From an uncultured Clostridia bacterium (lineage in GTDB: Bacteria > Bacillota > Clostridia > Christensenellales > Borkfalkiaceae), in assembly GCA_944327465.1 (NCBI GenBank), contig CALVHH010000012.1, forward strand, positions 1 to 52,108: DNA of 52,108 nt, written 5' to 3'. Position numbers and translations under genes: made by a program. The notes below the pieces were generated by a model. That model searched no databases and was not told the origin of the DNA. It was given only the letters and a program-made list of their open reading frames with translations. Position 1 is the first letter of the stretch. Each line of letters opens with the position of its first letter. Positions 23,361 through 32,958 of the stretch are shown here, piece by piece.

Positions 23361-24038
23361 TTATTTGTCGTAGTGCCTTGCGCCGAATATGCTCGTGCCC
23401 AGGCGTATCATGTTGCTGCCGCAGTTTACGCACAGCTTCCAGTCGCCGCTCATGCCCATTGAAAGGTACCTGAACGACGGGCAGCTTGCCCTGAGAGCGT
23501 CGTATTTTTCCCTCATCAGCCCTGCCAGCCGTTCAAGCTCGCATTCGTCGTCGGTAAGGGGCAGCATCGCCATAAGTCCCTGCACGTTGAGCGCGGGCAG
23601 CGCGGCAATTTTTTCAACGGCGTCAGAAGCTTCTTCAAGTTCGAATCCGCCCTTGCTCTCCTCGTTGCCTATGTTTATCTGCACCAGTATATTGCTCGCA
23701 ACGCCCGCCGCGGCGCTGCGGCGCGACAGCTCTTCGGCAAGGTTGAACCTGTCCACCGAGTGGTAGAGCTGCACCCTGCCTATAAGGTATTTGACCTTGT
23801 TCGTCTGCAGGTGACCAATAAAGTGCCGCTCGGCGCCGCCCTCTATAAGGTCGTATTTTTGCTTGAATTCCTGCACGTGGTTGTCGCCTATGGCGCGTAC
23901 GCCCGCACGTATGGCGCGGTTGATGTCCTCGGAAGTCTGCATCTTAACGGCTGCCACGAGCGTCACCTTTTCGCCCTGCGGGTTGCGTTCGGGAATTTCG
24001 GTCAAAAGTTTTTTTACGTTTTCTTCTATGTTTGTCAT
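23361..24038 (-). CDS. yggS: YggS/PLPBP family pyridoxal-phosphate homeostasis protein
   Basis: This 225-residue single-domain alanine-racemase-fold protein binds PLP through the Lys in VAAVKMQ (K32). Other hallmarks are GDNHVQEF, HFIGHLQTNKVK, LVQINIGNEESKGGF, LSMGMSGDW and GSNMIRLGTSIFGAR. It has no catalytic activity but buffers PLP; loss in E. coli perturbs isoleucine/valine metabolism. Here it is the last gene of the branched-chain amino acid operon, 38 bases after leuB, an apt position since the pathway's transaminase depends on PLP. Confidence 0.92.
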   Translation of the reverse strand: MTNIEENVKKLLTEIPERNPQGEKVTLVAAVKMQTSEDINRAIRAGVRAIGDNHVQEFKQKYDLIEGGAERHFIGHLQTNKVKYLIGRVQLYHSVDRFNLAEELSRRSAAAGVASNILVQINIGNEESKGGFELEEASDAVEKIAALPALNVQGLMAMLPLTDDECELERLAGLMREKYDALRASCPSFRYLSMGMSGDWKLCVNCGSNMIRLGTSIFGARHYDK

Positions 24039-24076
24039 ATCGTTTTATGAGTTGCGGCAGGCGGCATGTCGCGTTT

Positions 24077-25150
24077 TTATACCCTTTCGGCTATCAGCCG
24101 CGCCATCTCGCGGCAGCCCGCAAGGCGCTTGCCCCGCTCCATTATATCCGCCGTGCGCACGCCCTCGTCGAGCACCTTCTGTATGGCTATCTCTATCGCC
24201 GCATACTCGCGCACCAGCCCGAAGCTGTCCCTCAGCATCATCGCCGCCGCCAGAATGGTGGCAATGGGGTTGGCGACGTCCTTGCCCGCAATGTCGGGCG
24301 CCGAGCCGTGTATGGGTTCGTACAGCCCGCGCCTGCCGTCGCCGAGGGAGGATGAAGCCAGCATGCCTATGCTGCCCGTCACCTGCGCCGCCTCGTCCGA
24401 AAGTATGTCGCCGAACATGTTGCTCGTGAGCACCACGTCGAACTGAGCGGGATTTTTTACTATCTGCATAGCCATGTTGTCAACGAGCACGTCCTCTACG
24501 GTTATCTGCGGATAGTTTTTCGCGCAGTATTCGTGCACCGTGCTGCGCCACAGCCTGCTCGATTCAAGCACGTTTGCCTTGTCTACGGATACCAGCTTTT
24601 TGCCGCGCTTTACCGCCAGTTCGCAGGCGATGCGCGTTATCCGCTCTATCTCCTTAACGGAGTACCTTTCGGTGTCCCAGGCGTATTCGCCGTCGGGACC
24701 CGTATCTCTGCCGCGGTCGCCGAAGTATATTCCGCCCGTCAGCTCGCGCACTATTATTATCTCCACGCCGTCCTTTACGAGCTCGTACTTGAGCGGCGAA
24801 GCCTTTGCCAGCGCCTTCCACAGCTTGGCGGGGCGCACGTTGGAATACAGTCCCATGGCTCTGCGTATGCGCAGCAGACCCTTTTCGGGTCGCTTGTCCA
24901 CGGGCATGTCGTCCCACTTGTATCCGCCCACGGCGCCCAGCAGCACGCTGTCCGAAGCCAGGCATCCCGTCACCGTCTTTTCGGGCAGCGGGTCGCCGCA
25001 CTCGTCTATGGCGCAGCCGCCTATCGGGTAGTGCTTAAAGTTGAATGTGTGCCCGTACTTTTTTCCCACGGCTTCCAGGACCTGTATTGCGCCCGCGCAT
25101 ATTTCGGGTCCTATGCCGTCGCCGTCAAGCACGGCAATGTTGAATTTCAT
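24077..25150 (-). CDS. leuB: 3-isopropylmalate dehydrogenase
   Basis: This 357-residue decarboxylating dehydrogenase opens with [14 protein letters not shown] and has [12 protein letters not shown], the substrate-binding [36 protein letters not shown], the catalytic region [14 protein letters not shown] and [21 protein letters not shown], all diagnostic of LeuB rather than isocitrate dehydrogenase. It oxidises 3-isopropylmalate with NAD+ in leucine synthesis. It lies 20 bases downstream of leuD. Confidence 0.97.
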   Translation of the reverse strand: MKFNIAVLDGDGIGPEICAGAIQVLEAVGKKYGHTFNFKHYPIGGCAIDECGDPLPEKTVTGCLASDSVLLGAVGGYKWDDMPVDKRPEKGLLRIRRAMGLYSNVRPAKLWKALAKASPLKYELVKDGVEIIIVRELTGGIYFGDRGRDTGPDGEYAWDTERYSVKEIERITRIACELAVKRGKKLVSVDKANVLESSRLWRSTVHEYCAKNYPQITVEDVLVDNMAMQIVKNPAQFDVVLTSNMFGDILSDEAAQVTGSIGMLASSSLGDGRRGLYEPIHGSAPDIAGKDVANPIATILAAAMMLRDSFGLVREYAAIEIAIQKVLDEGVRTADIMERGKRLAGCREMARLIAERV

Positions 25151-25170
25151 TTCCTGTCCCCCCGTATAAA

Positions 25171-25653
25171 TTATTTTTTCAGGCTGCTTATAAGCCCGCC
25201 CGCCTCTATTATGCTCTGTATGAATGGCGGGAAAGGCCGGGCTTTAAACGTCTTGCCCGTAGTAACGTCGGTTATCGTGCCCTCGTCAAGGTCTGCCCTG
25301 ACCTCGTCGCCCGCGGCTATCTCCGCCGCCGCTTCGGGACACTCCCATATGGGCAGCCCTATGTTTATTGAGTTTCGGTAAAATATCCTTGCAAAGCTCG
25401 CGGCTATGACCAGCTTTATGCCGCTCGCCTTTATGGCGATGGGCGCGTGCTCGCGTGATGACCCGCAGCCGAAGTTGTCGCCTGCAACTATTATGTCGCC
25501 CGGCTGCACTTTTTTTATAAATTCGCCGTCTATGTCCTCCATGCAGTGGCTCGCAAGCTCGCTTTCGGAGGTGGTGTTCAGGTACCTTGCAGGTATTATC
25601 ACGTCGGTGTCGACGTCGTTGCCGTATTTAAAAACTTTGCCCTGTACTTTCAT
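25171..25653 (-). CDS. leuD: 3-isopropylmalate dehydratase small subunit
   Basis: A 160-residue swivel-domain subunit of the aconitase family with [35 protein letters not shown] and [16 protein letters not shown]. It pairs with the LeuC [4Fe-4S] subunit to isomerise isopropylmalate. The stop of leuC at 25655 and this start at 25653 are directly adjacent, which implies coupled translation and equal amounts of both subunits. The length matches the archaeal/clostridial short LeuD form. Confidence 0.96.
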   Translation of the reverse strand: MKVQGKVFKYGNDVDTDVIIPARYLNTTSESELASHCMEDIDGEFIKKVQPGDIIVAGDNFGCGSSREHAPIAIKASGIKLVIAASFARIFYRNSINIGLPIWECPEAAAEIAAGDEVRADLDEGTITDVTTGKTFKARPFPPFIQSIIEAGGLISSLKK

Positions 25654-25654
25654 T

Positions 25655-26908
25655 TTAAAGCTCCTTTGGCGAAGTCAGCCTGCCCGTCACTGCCGAAGCC
25701 GCGGCAACGTAGGGCGAAGCGAGGTAAACTTCGCTCGTAACGTGTCCCATTCTGCCCACAAAGTTGCGGTTTGTCGTCGAAACCGCCCTCTCGTTCTGCG
25801 CAAGTATGCCCATGTATCCGCCCAGGCAGGGACCGCAGGTGGGGGTGGAAACTACCGCGCCGGCGTCTATGAATATGTCCACGAGCCCTTCGTGCACCGC
25901 CTGCAGGTAAATTTCGTTGGTGGCGGGTATGATTATCGCCCGCACGTTCTTTGCCACCTTTCTGCCCTTTAAAATTTCTGCGGCTATCCTCAAATCGGAT
26001 ATGTGCCCGTTGGTGCACGAACCTATCACCACCTGGTCAATGGGTATTTCGCCCCATTCCGTCCTCGCGTTTTCGGGCAGGTGGGGGAATGCCACCGTGG
26101 GCTTCAGCGCCGAAAGGTCAATTTCTATCGTCCGCTCGTACTCGGCGTCGGGGTCGGGCTCGTAAATTTTGATTTCGCGGTCAAATCTGCCCTTCATGTA
26201 GTCCAGCGCCACTTGGTCAACGGGGAATATGCCGTTCTTTGCGCCCGCCTCTATAGCCATGTTGCATATCGTAAAGCGGTCGTCTATCGAAAGGTACTTT
26301 ATGCCGTCGCCGGCAAATTCCATCGACTTGTACAGTGCGCCGTCGACGCCTATCATGCCGATGATGTGCAGTATTATGTCCTTGCCGCAGATATACTGCG
26401 CAGGCTTTCCGCTGAGCACAAACTTTATCGCCTGAGGAACTTTGAACCAGCACTTGCCGCTCATCATGCCCGCAGCCATGTCGGTCGAGCCCACGCCCGT
26501 CGAAAACGCGCCCAGCGCCCCGTATGTACAGGTGTGGCTGTCGGCGCCTATTACAAGGTCGCCCGCGCCCACCAGTCCCTGCTCGGGCAGCAGCGCGTGC
26601 TCAATGCCCATTCTGCCCACGTCGAAAAAGTTTTCAATGCCCTGCCCTGCGGCAAAGTCGCGGCATATCTTGCACTGCTGCGCGCTCTTTATGTCCTTGT
26701 TGGGCGCAAAATGGTCCATTACGAGCGCTATCTTTGCGCTGTCCTTTACGCGCTCCGCGCCCGACTTTTCAAACTCCTTTATCGCCACGGGACCGGTAAT
26801 GTCGTTTGCCAGCACCATATCTAAGTCTGCCATTATCAGCTGACCGGGCTGTACGCTGTCCAGCCCCGCGTGCGCCGCCAGAATTTTCTGACTCATGGTC
26901 ATTGCCAT
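25655..26908 (-). CDS. leuC: 3-isopropylmalate dehydratase large subunit
   Basis: A 417-residue aconitase-family subunit. Fe-S ligands are in [10 protein letters not shown] and [14 protein letters not shown], with [25 protein letters not shown] as the third cysteine region. The length is that of the short homoaconitase-like LeuC class found in archaea and Clostridia. The ATG at 26908 follows GGGGAGG by 6 bases. It begins one base after the stop of the upstream beta-helix gene. Confidence 0.96.
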   Translation of the reverse strand: MAMTMSQKILAAHAGLDSVQPGQLIMADLDMVLANDITGPVAIKEFEKSGAERVKDSAKIALVMDHFAPNKDIKSAQQCKICRDFAAGQGIENFFDVGRMGIEHALLPEQGLVGAGDLVIGADSHTCTYGALGAFSTGVGSTDMAAGMMSGKCWFKVPQAIKFVLSGKPAQYICGKDIILHIIGMIGVDGALYKSMEFAGDGIKYLSIDDRFTICNMAIEAGAKNGIFPVDQVALDYMKGRFDREIKIYEPDPDAEYERTIEIDLSALKPTVAFPHLPENARTEWGEIPIDQVVIGSCTNGHISDLRIAAEILKGRKVAKNVRAIIIPATNEIYLQAVHEGLVDIFIDAGAVVSTPTCGPCLGGYMGILAQNERAVSTTNRNFVGRMGHVTSEVYLASPYVAAASAVTGRLTSPKEL

Positions 26909-26909
26909 A

Positions 26910-27638
26910 TCAATCCTCCCCGCCGCGTATAAAGTCCGCGGCTATGTTGCCCTTTGCGGCATATGCCTTGAACGCCGCCGTGTTGCGCTCTACGTTTACG
27001 CTCTCGCGGTTGCAGGTGCCCTCCTTGACGTTGAGCACCATGTCGAATGCGTCCTCGTCGCCCAAAAGGGTGGCGTTTATGTTGCCTTCGCCCGTTTCGA
27101 ATATGGTGTCCCTGCAGTTGAGCTGCACGGCGCCTATGTTGCCCGCTTTTGCGCGGCAGGCAATGTGGGTGGCGAACACATATTCGAGCGCTACGTCGCC
27201 CGACTTGGTGTTGGCAAGCAGGCTGCCCTTTATTGTGCAGTGCGAAAGCCGTATGCCGCAGTCGGCGGAATTTACCGTGCAGTTCTCCATAGCCGCATTT
27301 TCGGCGCACAGGCTGCCCGAAGCTGCCAAAAACTTGACTTCGCCGTATATGCCGCCTTCAATGGTGCAGTCGGTCATGTTGCCGTATATGCTCACGTCGG
27401 GCACTACGTGCCCGGGCACGCGCACCTTCACGCGGCTCTCGCCGCCCAGCAGTCTGGCAAGCAGTCCCATGCTGTGCTTTATTATCAGCGTGCCTTCGCT
27501 CTTTTTAAAATAGACGCTCACGCCGCGGCCGTATTCCACCGTCGTGCAGTTTTCTTCGGACTGCTCCAATTGTATCATGCAGCCGTCGGCATTGCACGCG
27601 ATCGCAGCAACGTCGCTCTTGAGTTTCGATGTAGTCAT
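26910..27638 (-). CDS. DUF4097-like beta-helix protein within the ilv-leu operon
   Basis: This 242-residue protein consists of short repeating beta-strand stretches (for example [58 protein letters not shown]), the look of a DUF4097/putative-adhesin right-handed beta-helix. No signal peptide or TM segment is present, so it should be cytoplasmic. It has ten or so Cys residues spread along the helix. It lies 17 bases after ilvD and ends one base before leuC, so it is tightly integrated in the operon. No role in branched-chain amino acid synthesis is known for such proteins. Confidence 0.65.
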   Translation of the reverse strand: MTTSKLKSDVAAIACNADGCMIQLEQSEENCTTVEYGRGVSVYFKKSEGTLIIKHSMGLLARLLGGESRVKVRVPGHVVPDVSIYGNMTDCTIEGGIYGEVKFLAASGSLCAENAAMENCTVNSADCGIRLSHCTIKGSLLANTKSGDVALEYVFATHIACRAKAGNIGAVQLNCRDTIFETGEGNINATLLGDEDAFDMVLNVKEGTCNRESVNVERNTAAFKAYAAKGNIAADFIRGGED

Positions 27639-27654
27639 GTCTCTTTTTATGCCT

Positions 27655-29319
27655 CTATTTTTTCAGTACCGCCCCGTCCGAAGCCGAAGTCACGCTGTCG
27701 CGGTAACGCTTAAGGTAGCCGGCTATCGGCTTTACGAGCGGCTTAAAGGCATCTTTACGCTCCTTTATTTGTTTATCCGTCAGCCTCACGTTGAGTGAGC
27801 AGGCGGGTATATCTATATCTATTATATCTCCGTCCTCGATAATGCCTATCGTGCCGCCTTCGGCGGCTTCGGGGCACACGTGTCCTATCGCAGCGCCGCG
27901 TGTCGCGCCCGAAAATCTTCCGTCGGTTATCAGCGCCACGCGATCGCCCAGCCCTGCGCCGACGATGGCGGAGGTGGGGGTGAGCATCTCGCGCATGCCC
28001 GGTCCGCCCTTGGGGCCTTCGTAGCGTATGACCACTACGTCGCCCGCCTTGATCGTGCCCGAAGATATCGCAGTCATTGCCGCCTCTTCGCTGTCAAAGC
28101 AGCGGGCGGGACCGCTGTGCCTGAGCATGGCGGGGTCCACGGCGCTCTTTTTTACCACGCTGCCCCCTTCGGCAAGGTTGCCCTTGAGTATGGCAAGCCC
28201 GCCCTGCGCCGAATAGGGCGAGGAGGCGTGCCGTATTATTTCGGGGTCGAGGTTGCGTGCGTCCTTTACCAGCTCGGCAAGCGTCACTCCCGCCGCGGTC
28301 ATGACGCCGCCGTCCATGAGCCCGGCGTCCAAAAGCTCCTTCATAACGGCGGAAATGCCGCCGGCTTCGTTGAGTTCTTCGATGTAGTGTTCGCCCGCGG
28401 GCGCAAGCCTGCAAAGGTTGGGCGTGCGTTCGGATATGGCGTTCAGGCTGTCTATCGATATCTGCTCTTCGCCCAGCCCTGCCTCGCGCGCAATTGCAAT
28501 GAGGTGCAGCACGGTGTTGGTGGAAGCGCCTATCGCCATGTCCACCGTCTCGGCATTTTTAAAGGCTGCGGGCGTCATTATATCCGAAGGCTTTATGTCC
28601 CGCCTCAAAAGCTCCATTATCGCCGCGCCCGTGCGCTTTGCAAGCGCAAGCCTCGCCGAATACACCATTGGTATGGTGCCGTTGCCGGGCAGTGCCATGC
28701 CCAAAGCTTCGGTAAGGCAGTTCAGGCTGTTTGCGGTGAACATGCCCGAACACGACCCGCACGTGGGGCAGGCGTTGCACTCGTAGTTTTTGAGCTCCGC
28801 CTCGTCTATCCTGCCGGCGTTGTATGCACCCACCTGTTCGAACATCGTCGAAAGCGAAGTTCTTTTGCCGCGCACCCTGCCCGCCAGCATGGGCCCGCCC
28901 GAAACGAATATGGCGGGTATGTTTACCCTTGCCGCCGCCATGAGCATGCCGGGTATTATCTTGTCGCAGTTGCCCACAAATATCGCCGCCTGCATGCCGT
29001 GTGCGCGCAGCAGTATTTCTGCGCTGTCGGCTATCACCTCGCGTGAAGGCAGCGAATACTTCATGCCCGCGTGCCCCATGGCAATGCCGTCGCACACGCC
29101 TATCGACGGCATTATAACGGGCTTTCCTCCCGCGGCAATTACGCCTTCGGCGGCGGCGTTTGCCACGTCGTCTAAGTGCATGTGCCCGGGTATTATGTCG
29201 CTCTGTGCGCATATTATGCCCACGAGCGGTCTTTGGATCTCTTCGTCGGTCCAGCCAAGCGCCCTCAAAAGCGAGCGCTGCGAACTCATGTCCTTGCTCA
29301 GGGAAAATATATTGTTCAT
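27655..29319 (-). CDS. ilvD: Dihydroxy-acid dehydratase
   Basis: A 554-residue IlvD/Edd family enzyme: CDGIAMGHAGMKYSLPSRE, Fe-S cysteines in VGNCDKIIPGM and CNACPTCGSCSGMFTANSLNC, and GRFSGATRGAAIGHVCPEA near the C-terminus. It dehydrates dihydroxy-acids to the 2-keto acids leading to valine, leucine and isoleucine. The SD is AGAGGTC. It is separated from ilvN upstream by 577 bases of repeats, unlike the tight packing in the rest of the operon. Confidence 0.97.
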   Translation of the reverse strand: MNNIFSLSKDMSSQRSLLRALGWTDEEIQRPLVGIICAQSDIIPGHMHLDDVANAAAEGVIAAGGKPVIMPSIGVCDGIAMGHAGMKYSLPSREVIADSAEILLRAHGMQAAIFVGNCDKIIPGMLMAAARVNIPAIFVSGGPMLAGRVRGKRTSLSTMFEQVGAYNAGRIDEAELKNYECNACPTCGSCSGMFTANSLNCLTEALGMALPGNGTIPMVYSARLALAKRTGAAIMELLRRDIKPSDIMTPAAFKNAETVDMAIGASTNTVLHLIAIAREAGLGEEQISIDSLNAISERTPNLCRLAPAGEHYIEELNEAGGISAVMKELLDAGLMDGGVMTAAGVTLAELVKDARNLDPEIIRHASSPYSAQGGLAILKGNLAEGGSVVKKSAVDPAMLRHSGPARCFDSEEAAMTAISSGTIKAGDVVVIRYEGPKGGPGMREMLTPTSAIVGAGLGDRVALITDGRFSGATRGAAIGHVCPEAAEGGTIGIIEDGDIIDIDIPACSLNVRLTDKQIKERKDAFKPLVKPIAGYLKRYRDSVTSASDGAVLKK

Positions 29320-29399
29320 AAAATTGACCTCTTTATCGCGGCATATAGCCGTATGTATTGCGCCTTGCTTACGCCGTTTGAGAAGGAATAAAAGGGGAC

Positions 29400-29612
29400 C
29401 TTCCTTCGTCCGACCGCGTCATGCAGTCAGATTTCTCGACTGCGCTCGAAATGACAGCGTTGGCAGGTCGACCAAGCTCCCCCCTTTTGTCATTTCGACC
29501 GGCGTGGAGAAATCTCGGAGCGTAGCGACGGACAAAAGGTCATCGACCGCGCTTTGTAGTTAGATTTCTCGACTGCGCTCGAAATGACAGAGCTTTATAT
29601 TTCGACCACACA
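29400..29612. repeat. Dispersed palindromic repeats (family 1) between ilvN and ilvD
   Basis: The gap 29320-29896 has no gene. This part repeats units seen at 9868-10167: ATGCAGTCAGATTTCTCGAC then CTCGAAATGACAGCG (29431-29459), GGTCGACC, a palindromic unit with CCCCTTTTGTC and GACAAAAGG ends (29481-29539), and a further TAGATTTCTCGACTGCGCTCG copy (29560-29590). Confidence 0.85.
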
Positions 29613-29639
29613 TATTCGCGCAAAACTGTAGTATTTGCG

Positions 29640-29893
29640 CGAAAGGGGCAGCGCCCTTGGATAACGGCGAGTTGGTACGCGCCCCAAGCGTACAACGAGC
29701 GTTAATAATTTAACGTGCGCAAGGCGGATTCATTCCGCCGAAAAGCGCGACCCAATTTGCGCATACCTGCGCCTGAGCAGGTGAATGCGGCGCAATTTAT
29801 AGAATGTAGGGCGCTTAAGATTGCGCCGCAGAGGGCAGCGCCCTTGGATAACGGCGAGTTGGTACGCGCCCCAAGCGTACAACGAGCGTTAAC
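29640..29893. repeat. Second dispersed repeat family, two copies
   Basis: A block GGCAGCGCCCTTGGATAACG continuing to CGTACAACGAGCGTTAA occurs at 29647-29704 and again at 29837-29892 as a nearly identical direct repeat. Between them is AGCGCGACCCAATTTGCG (29743-29760). Both modules recur in diverged form at 38966-39141. The block can fold with arms AACG...GTACGC and GCGTAC...CGTT around GCCCCAA. Confidence 0.8.
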
Positions 29894-29896
29894 CTT

Positions 29897-30427
29897 TCAA
29901 TTCACATGGTCGCCGTAGCAGTCCCTGTCCTTTAAGGTATGTGTGCCCCTTGCAAGCACGGTCACGCCCGTGCGCTGCATTTCAAGTATGCCGTAGGGTT
30001 CCACTACGGCTACAAACGCGTCAAGTTTTTCGGGGTCGCCCGTTATCTCCAGCACCATGCTGTCCTTCGAAAGGTCTACGACCTTCGCCTTGTAAATTTC
30101 GGCTATCTGCACTATCTGGTTGCGCTCGGCGGCGCCCGCCTTCACCTTTACAAGCATAAGCTCGCGGTATACGCAGTCGAGCTCGTTTGCGCAGCCTATC
30201 TTTTTTACGTCCTCAAGTTTATCCATCTGCCGTATCATCTGGTACAGCATGTATTCGTCGCCCTTTAAAATTATCGTCATGCGCGAAAGCGCGGGATCCT
30301 CGGTGGCGCATACGGTAAGGCTTTCAATGTTGTAGCCCCTGCGTGCAAACAGCCCCGAAATCCTCGTCAGTACACCGCTTCGGTTGGATACGAGTGCACC
30401 TATCGTGTATTTTTTTATGTCGTCCAT
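29897..30427 (-). CDS. ilvN: Acetolactate synthase small (regulatory) subunit
   Basis: A 176-residue regulatory subunit with an N-terminal ACT domain (YTIGALVSNRSGVLTRISGLF, NIESLTVCATEDPALSRMTI) and the C-terminal ALS_ss_C domain. It confers valine feedback inhibition and boosts activity of the catalytic subunit. Its start follows the ilvB stop by one base (30429 against 30427), so the subunits are translationally linked. Confidence 0.96.
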   Translation of the reverse strand: MDDIKKYTIGALVSNRSGVLTRISGLFARRGYNIESLTVCATEDPALSRMTIILKGDEYMLYQMIRQMDKLEDVKKIGCANELDCVYRELMLVKVKAGAAERNQIVQIAEIYKAKVVDLSKDSMVLEITGDPEKLDAFVAVVEPYGILEMQRTGVTVLARGTHTLKDRDCYGDHVN

Positions 30428-30428
30428 T

Positions 30429-32096
30429 TCAGTCCTCCATTTTTTCGAGCTGCGTGTCGTAGGTCTGACCCGGCTTTATCATGGGCAGCACGTTTTCATC
30501 GCGTGATATAATGCAGTCCACCAGCACGGGGGCGCTGTTTTTTTCGGCATAGGTATATGCTTCGGCGAGCACGCCGTCTATGTCCTCTTCCGAATTTATC
30601 CTCAGCCCCCTGGCGCCGAAGCTTTCGGCAAACTTAACGTAGTCGGTCTTCTTGTTGAGCGTCGTCTGCGAAAATCTGCGTTCATAAAAAATCTTCTGCC
30701 ACTGCCGCACCATGCCCAGCACCGAATTGTTCATGAGCAGTATCACGAGCGGCACGTCGTTTGTGACGGCGGTGGAGAGCTCGTTCATGTTCATGTTGAA
30801 GCATCCGTCGCCCACGACTACGGTAACAAGCTTGCCCGTGCCGAAGTGTGCGCCTATCGCGCCGCCCATGCTGTAGCCCATGGTGCCCAGCCCGCCCGAG
30901 GTCAAAAACTGCCTGGGGCGCTCCGCCGAATAGAACTGAGCCGCCCACATCTGGTGCTGACCTACGTCAGCCACGACGGGGCTGTCCTTGGGTGCTGCGG
31001 CGCACGCCTTTTTTAGTATCTTGTACGCCATTATCGAGGTATCTACCTTCAGCTTTTCGCCCTCTTCAAAGGTCTGTACCTCGTCCATCCACTCGCCGCT
31101 CTTGGGCGCAAGCAGGGGCAGAACTTCCTTTATATATCTGTCTACGCTCGCCAGCACGCGTACGGTTGTCTTTACGTTCTTGTCGAACTCGGCGTTGTCT
31201 ATGTCTATGTGTATGACCTTTTTGCCGTTGGCAAACAGGTCGCGGTTGAGCGCCACGCGGTCGGAAAAACGCGAACCGAGCGCTATTATAGTGTCGCTCG
31301 CCATTATCGCCTTTGCCGCGGTAAATGTGCCGTGCATGCCCAGCATGCCTATGCACAGCGGGTCGCGGTCGGATATCGCGCCCTTGCCCATCAGCGTATA
31401 CGCCACGGGCGCGTTCAGCTTTGCGGCGAGCTCCTTAAGATAGGGCGAAGCCCCCGCCGAAATTACGCCGCCGCCCGCTATTATCACGGGCTTTGCCGCG
31501 GCGTTTATTATTTCCGCCGTGCGGCGCACCTTTTCGGCGTCGATATCGAACGATTTGAGCGCGTACGGCTTCTGCGGCTCGTACTCGCATTCGGCTATCT
31601 GTACGTTTTTGAGTATGTCTATCAGCACGGGACCCTTTCTGCCCGAGTTTGCAATGTAAAACGCCTGTCTTATGACGTCGGCGAGCTCCGAAACGTCCTT
31701 TACTATATAGTTGTGCTTGGTTATGGGAATGGTTATGCCGGCTATGTCTATCTCCTGGAAGGAATCCCTGCCCAGCATGTTCAGTCCCACGTTGCCCGTT
31801 ATCGCCACCATGGGCACCGAGTCCATAAACGCGGTGGCTATGCCCGTTACAAGGTTAGTGGCGCCCGGTCCTGACGTGGCAAAGCACACGCCCACCTTGC
31901 CCGTGGCGCGGGCGTACCCGTCGGCGGCGTGCGCCGCGCCCTGCTCGTGCGCGGTCAGTATATGCTTTATCTTCCCGTTGCGGTAAAGCGCGTCGTAAAT
32001 GTCCAGCACGGTGCCGCCCGGATATCCGAATATGGTGTCTACGCCCTGCTCCAGCAGGCAGTTTATAAGTATTTCTGCCCCTTTGAGTTTCATCAT
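30429..32096 (-). CDS. ilvB: Acetolactate synthase large (catalytic) subunit
   Basis: This 555-residue ThDP enzyme has the glutamate motif LTAHEQGAAHAADGYARATG, the FAD/intermediate domain and the ThDP-Mg motif GDGCFNMNMNELSTA...NN. It condenses two pyruvates, or pyruvate and 2-ketobutyrate, as the first common step to valine, leucine and isoleucine. The ATG at 32096 follows GGGAGGGCACG; an in-frame ATG 16 codons upstream lies in the leader. It is the first gene of the operon ilvB-ilvN-ilvD-(beta-helix)-leuC-leuD-leuB-yggS. Confidence 0.97.
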   Translation of the reverse strand: MMKLKGAEILINCLLEQGVDTIFGYPGGTVLDIYDALYRNGKIKHILTAHEQGAAHAADGYARATGKVGVCFATSGPGATNLVTGIATAFMDSVPMVAITGNVGLNMLGRDSFQEIDIAGITIPITKHNYIVKDVSELADVIRQAFYIANSGRKGPVLIDILKNVQIAECEYEPQKPYALKSFDIDAEKVRRTAEIINAAAKPVIIAGGGVISAGASPYLKELAAKLNAPVAYTLMGKGAISDRDPLCIGMLGMHGTFTAAKAIMASDTIIALGSRFSDRVALNRDLFANGKKVIHIDIDNAEFDKNVKTTVRVLASVDRYIKEVLPLLAPKSGEWMDEVQTFEEGEKLKVDTSIMAYKILKKACAAAPKDSPVVADVGQHQMWAAQFYSAERPRQFLTSGGLGTMGYSMGGAIGAHFGTGKLVTVVVGDGCFNMNMNELSTAVTNDVPLVILLMNNSVLGMVRQWQKIFYERRFSQTTLNKKTDYVKFAESFGARGLRINSEEDIDGVLAEAYTYAEKNSAPVLVDCIISRDENVLPMIKPGQTYDTQLEKMED

Positions 32097-32179
32097 CGTG
32101 CCCTCCCTGTAAGTTATTGCTGTATCAAACGTGCTCCTATACATTTATGCACGTTTATGCGTTGAATATATTAATCTAT

Positions 32180-32208
32180 ATTTTACTACATATAAATAGC
32201 TCTGTCAA
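32180..32208 (-). promoter_or_regulatory. Promoter of the ilv-leu operon
   Basis: On the minus strand: TTGACA, 17-bp spacer, TAAAAT. The leader of about 75 bases has one stem, AAACGTGC/GCACGTTT, but no T-box features and no branched-chain-rich leader peptide, so regulation is probably at initiation (for example by CodY), though I see no certain operator. Confidence 0.8.
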
Positions 32209-32294
32209 GGATAAATTTATAATTTAGCCGAGTAAAGTGGTAAAGAATGGGGCCGAGTAACACATTTTTGCGCGGCGGCATACAATGTTTAGTA

Positions 32295-32912
32295 ATGAAA
32301 AGGGGCGTATATTATTCGCGCGGCGAGCTCAAAAGGCTGGGGGTTCGGCTGAGCGGCAGGGAAATCTATGTTGAAAGGAGCTGCACCGTGGCAGCGGGGG
32401 CTAAGCTGTATTCGCCCTGCCGCGTGAGCGGCGGCGCCGCCATAGGCGGCGGCTGCGTGCTGCTGCCCGGCTGCGTTGTAGAAGGCGCCGAAGTGGGCGA
32501 ATGCTGCACTATAGGTCCTTACTGCCGCATACGCACGGGCTGCGTGCTGGGCAGGGGGTGCAGGGCGGGCTCGTTCACCGAGCTCAAAAACGCCGTGCTG
32601 GGCGAAGGCGTAAAGGCGGCGCACTTAGCTTACATAGGCGACGCCGAACTGGGTGCGCACGTCAACGTCGGCTGCGGCGTGGCGTTTGCCAACTACGACG
32701 GAAAGGTCAAGCGGCACACATATGTGGGCGAGGGTGCGTTCATAGGCTGCAACAGCGTAATAATAGCGCCCGCACATATCGGCGCGGGCGCATATGTGGC
32801 TGCGGGCAGCTGTGTGGGCGGCGAATTGCCCCCTTCGGTGCTCGCCATATCGCGAGCGCCCCTCGTGGTAAAGCCGGGCGGCGGCGAAGGCAGGTACGGC
32901 GCGGGCAAATGA
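32295..32912 (+). CDS. Stand-alone GlmU-type acetyltransferase domain (left-handed beta-helix)
   Basis: This 205-residue hexapeptide-repeat protein corresponds to the C-terminal half of GlmU only. It retains catalytic and substrate residues of that domain: Arg in YCRIRTG, Lys in ELKNAVLG, His and Tyr in AAHLAYIGDAELG, Asn in NVGCG and ANYDG. In GlmU this domain acetylates glucosamine-1-phosphate. The N-terminal uridyltransferase domain is absent. Genes for GlmM and GlmS follow directly, so it belongs to the UDP-GlcNAc route. A TACAAT box at 32281-32286 is 8 bases before the ATG and no ribosome site is seen, so it may be leaderless; an ATG at 32247 is the alternative start. Confidence 0.82.
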   Translation: MKRGVYYSRGELKRLGVRLSGREIYVERSCTVAAGAKLYSPCRVSGGAAIGGGCVLLPGCVVEGAEVGECCTIGPYCRIRTGCVLGRGCRAGSFTELKNAVLGEGVKAAHLAYIGDAELGAHVNVGCGVAFANYDGKVKRHTYVGEGAFIGCNSVIIAPAHIGAGAYVAAGSCVGGELPPSVLAISRAPLVVKPGGGEGRYGAGK

Positions 32913-32958
32913 TTTTCGTATGCATGGCAGCGGCGGGCGCCGCCTGCGCGAGGTGAAA

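Noticed and set aside
32097-32179. T-box or leader-peptide attenuator for ilvB
   Set aside because: The leader of about 75 bases has only one modest stem, no T-box motif and no run of Leu/Ile/Val codons.
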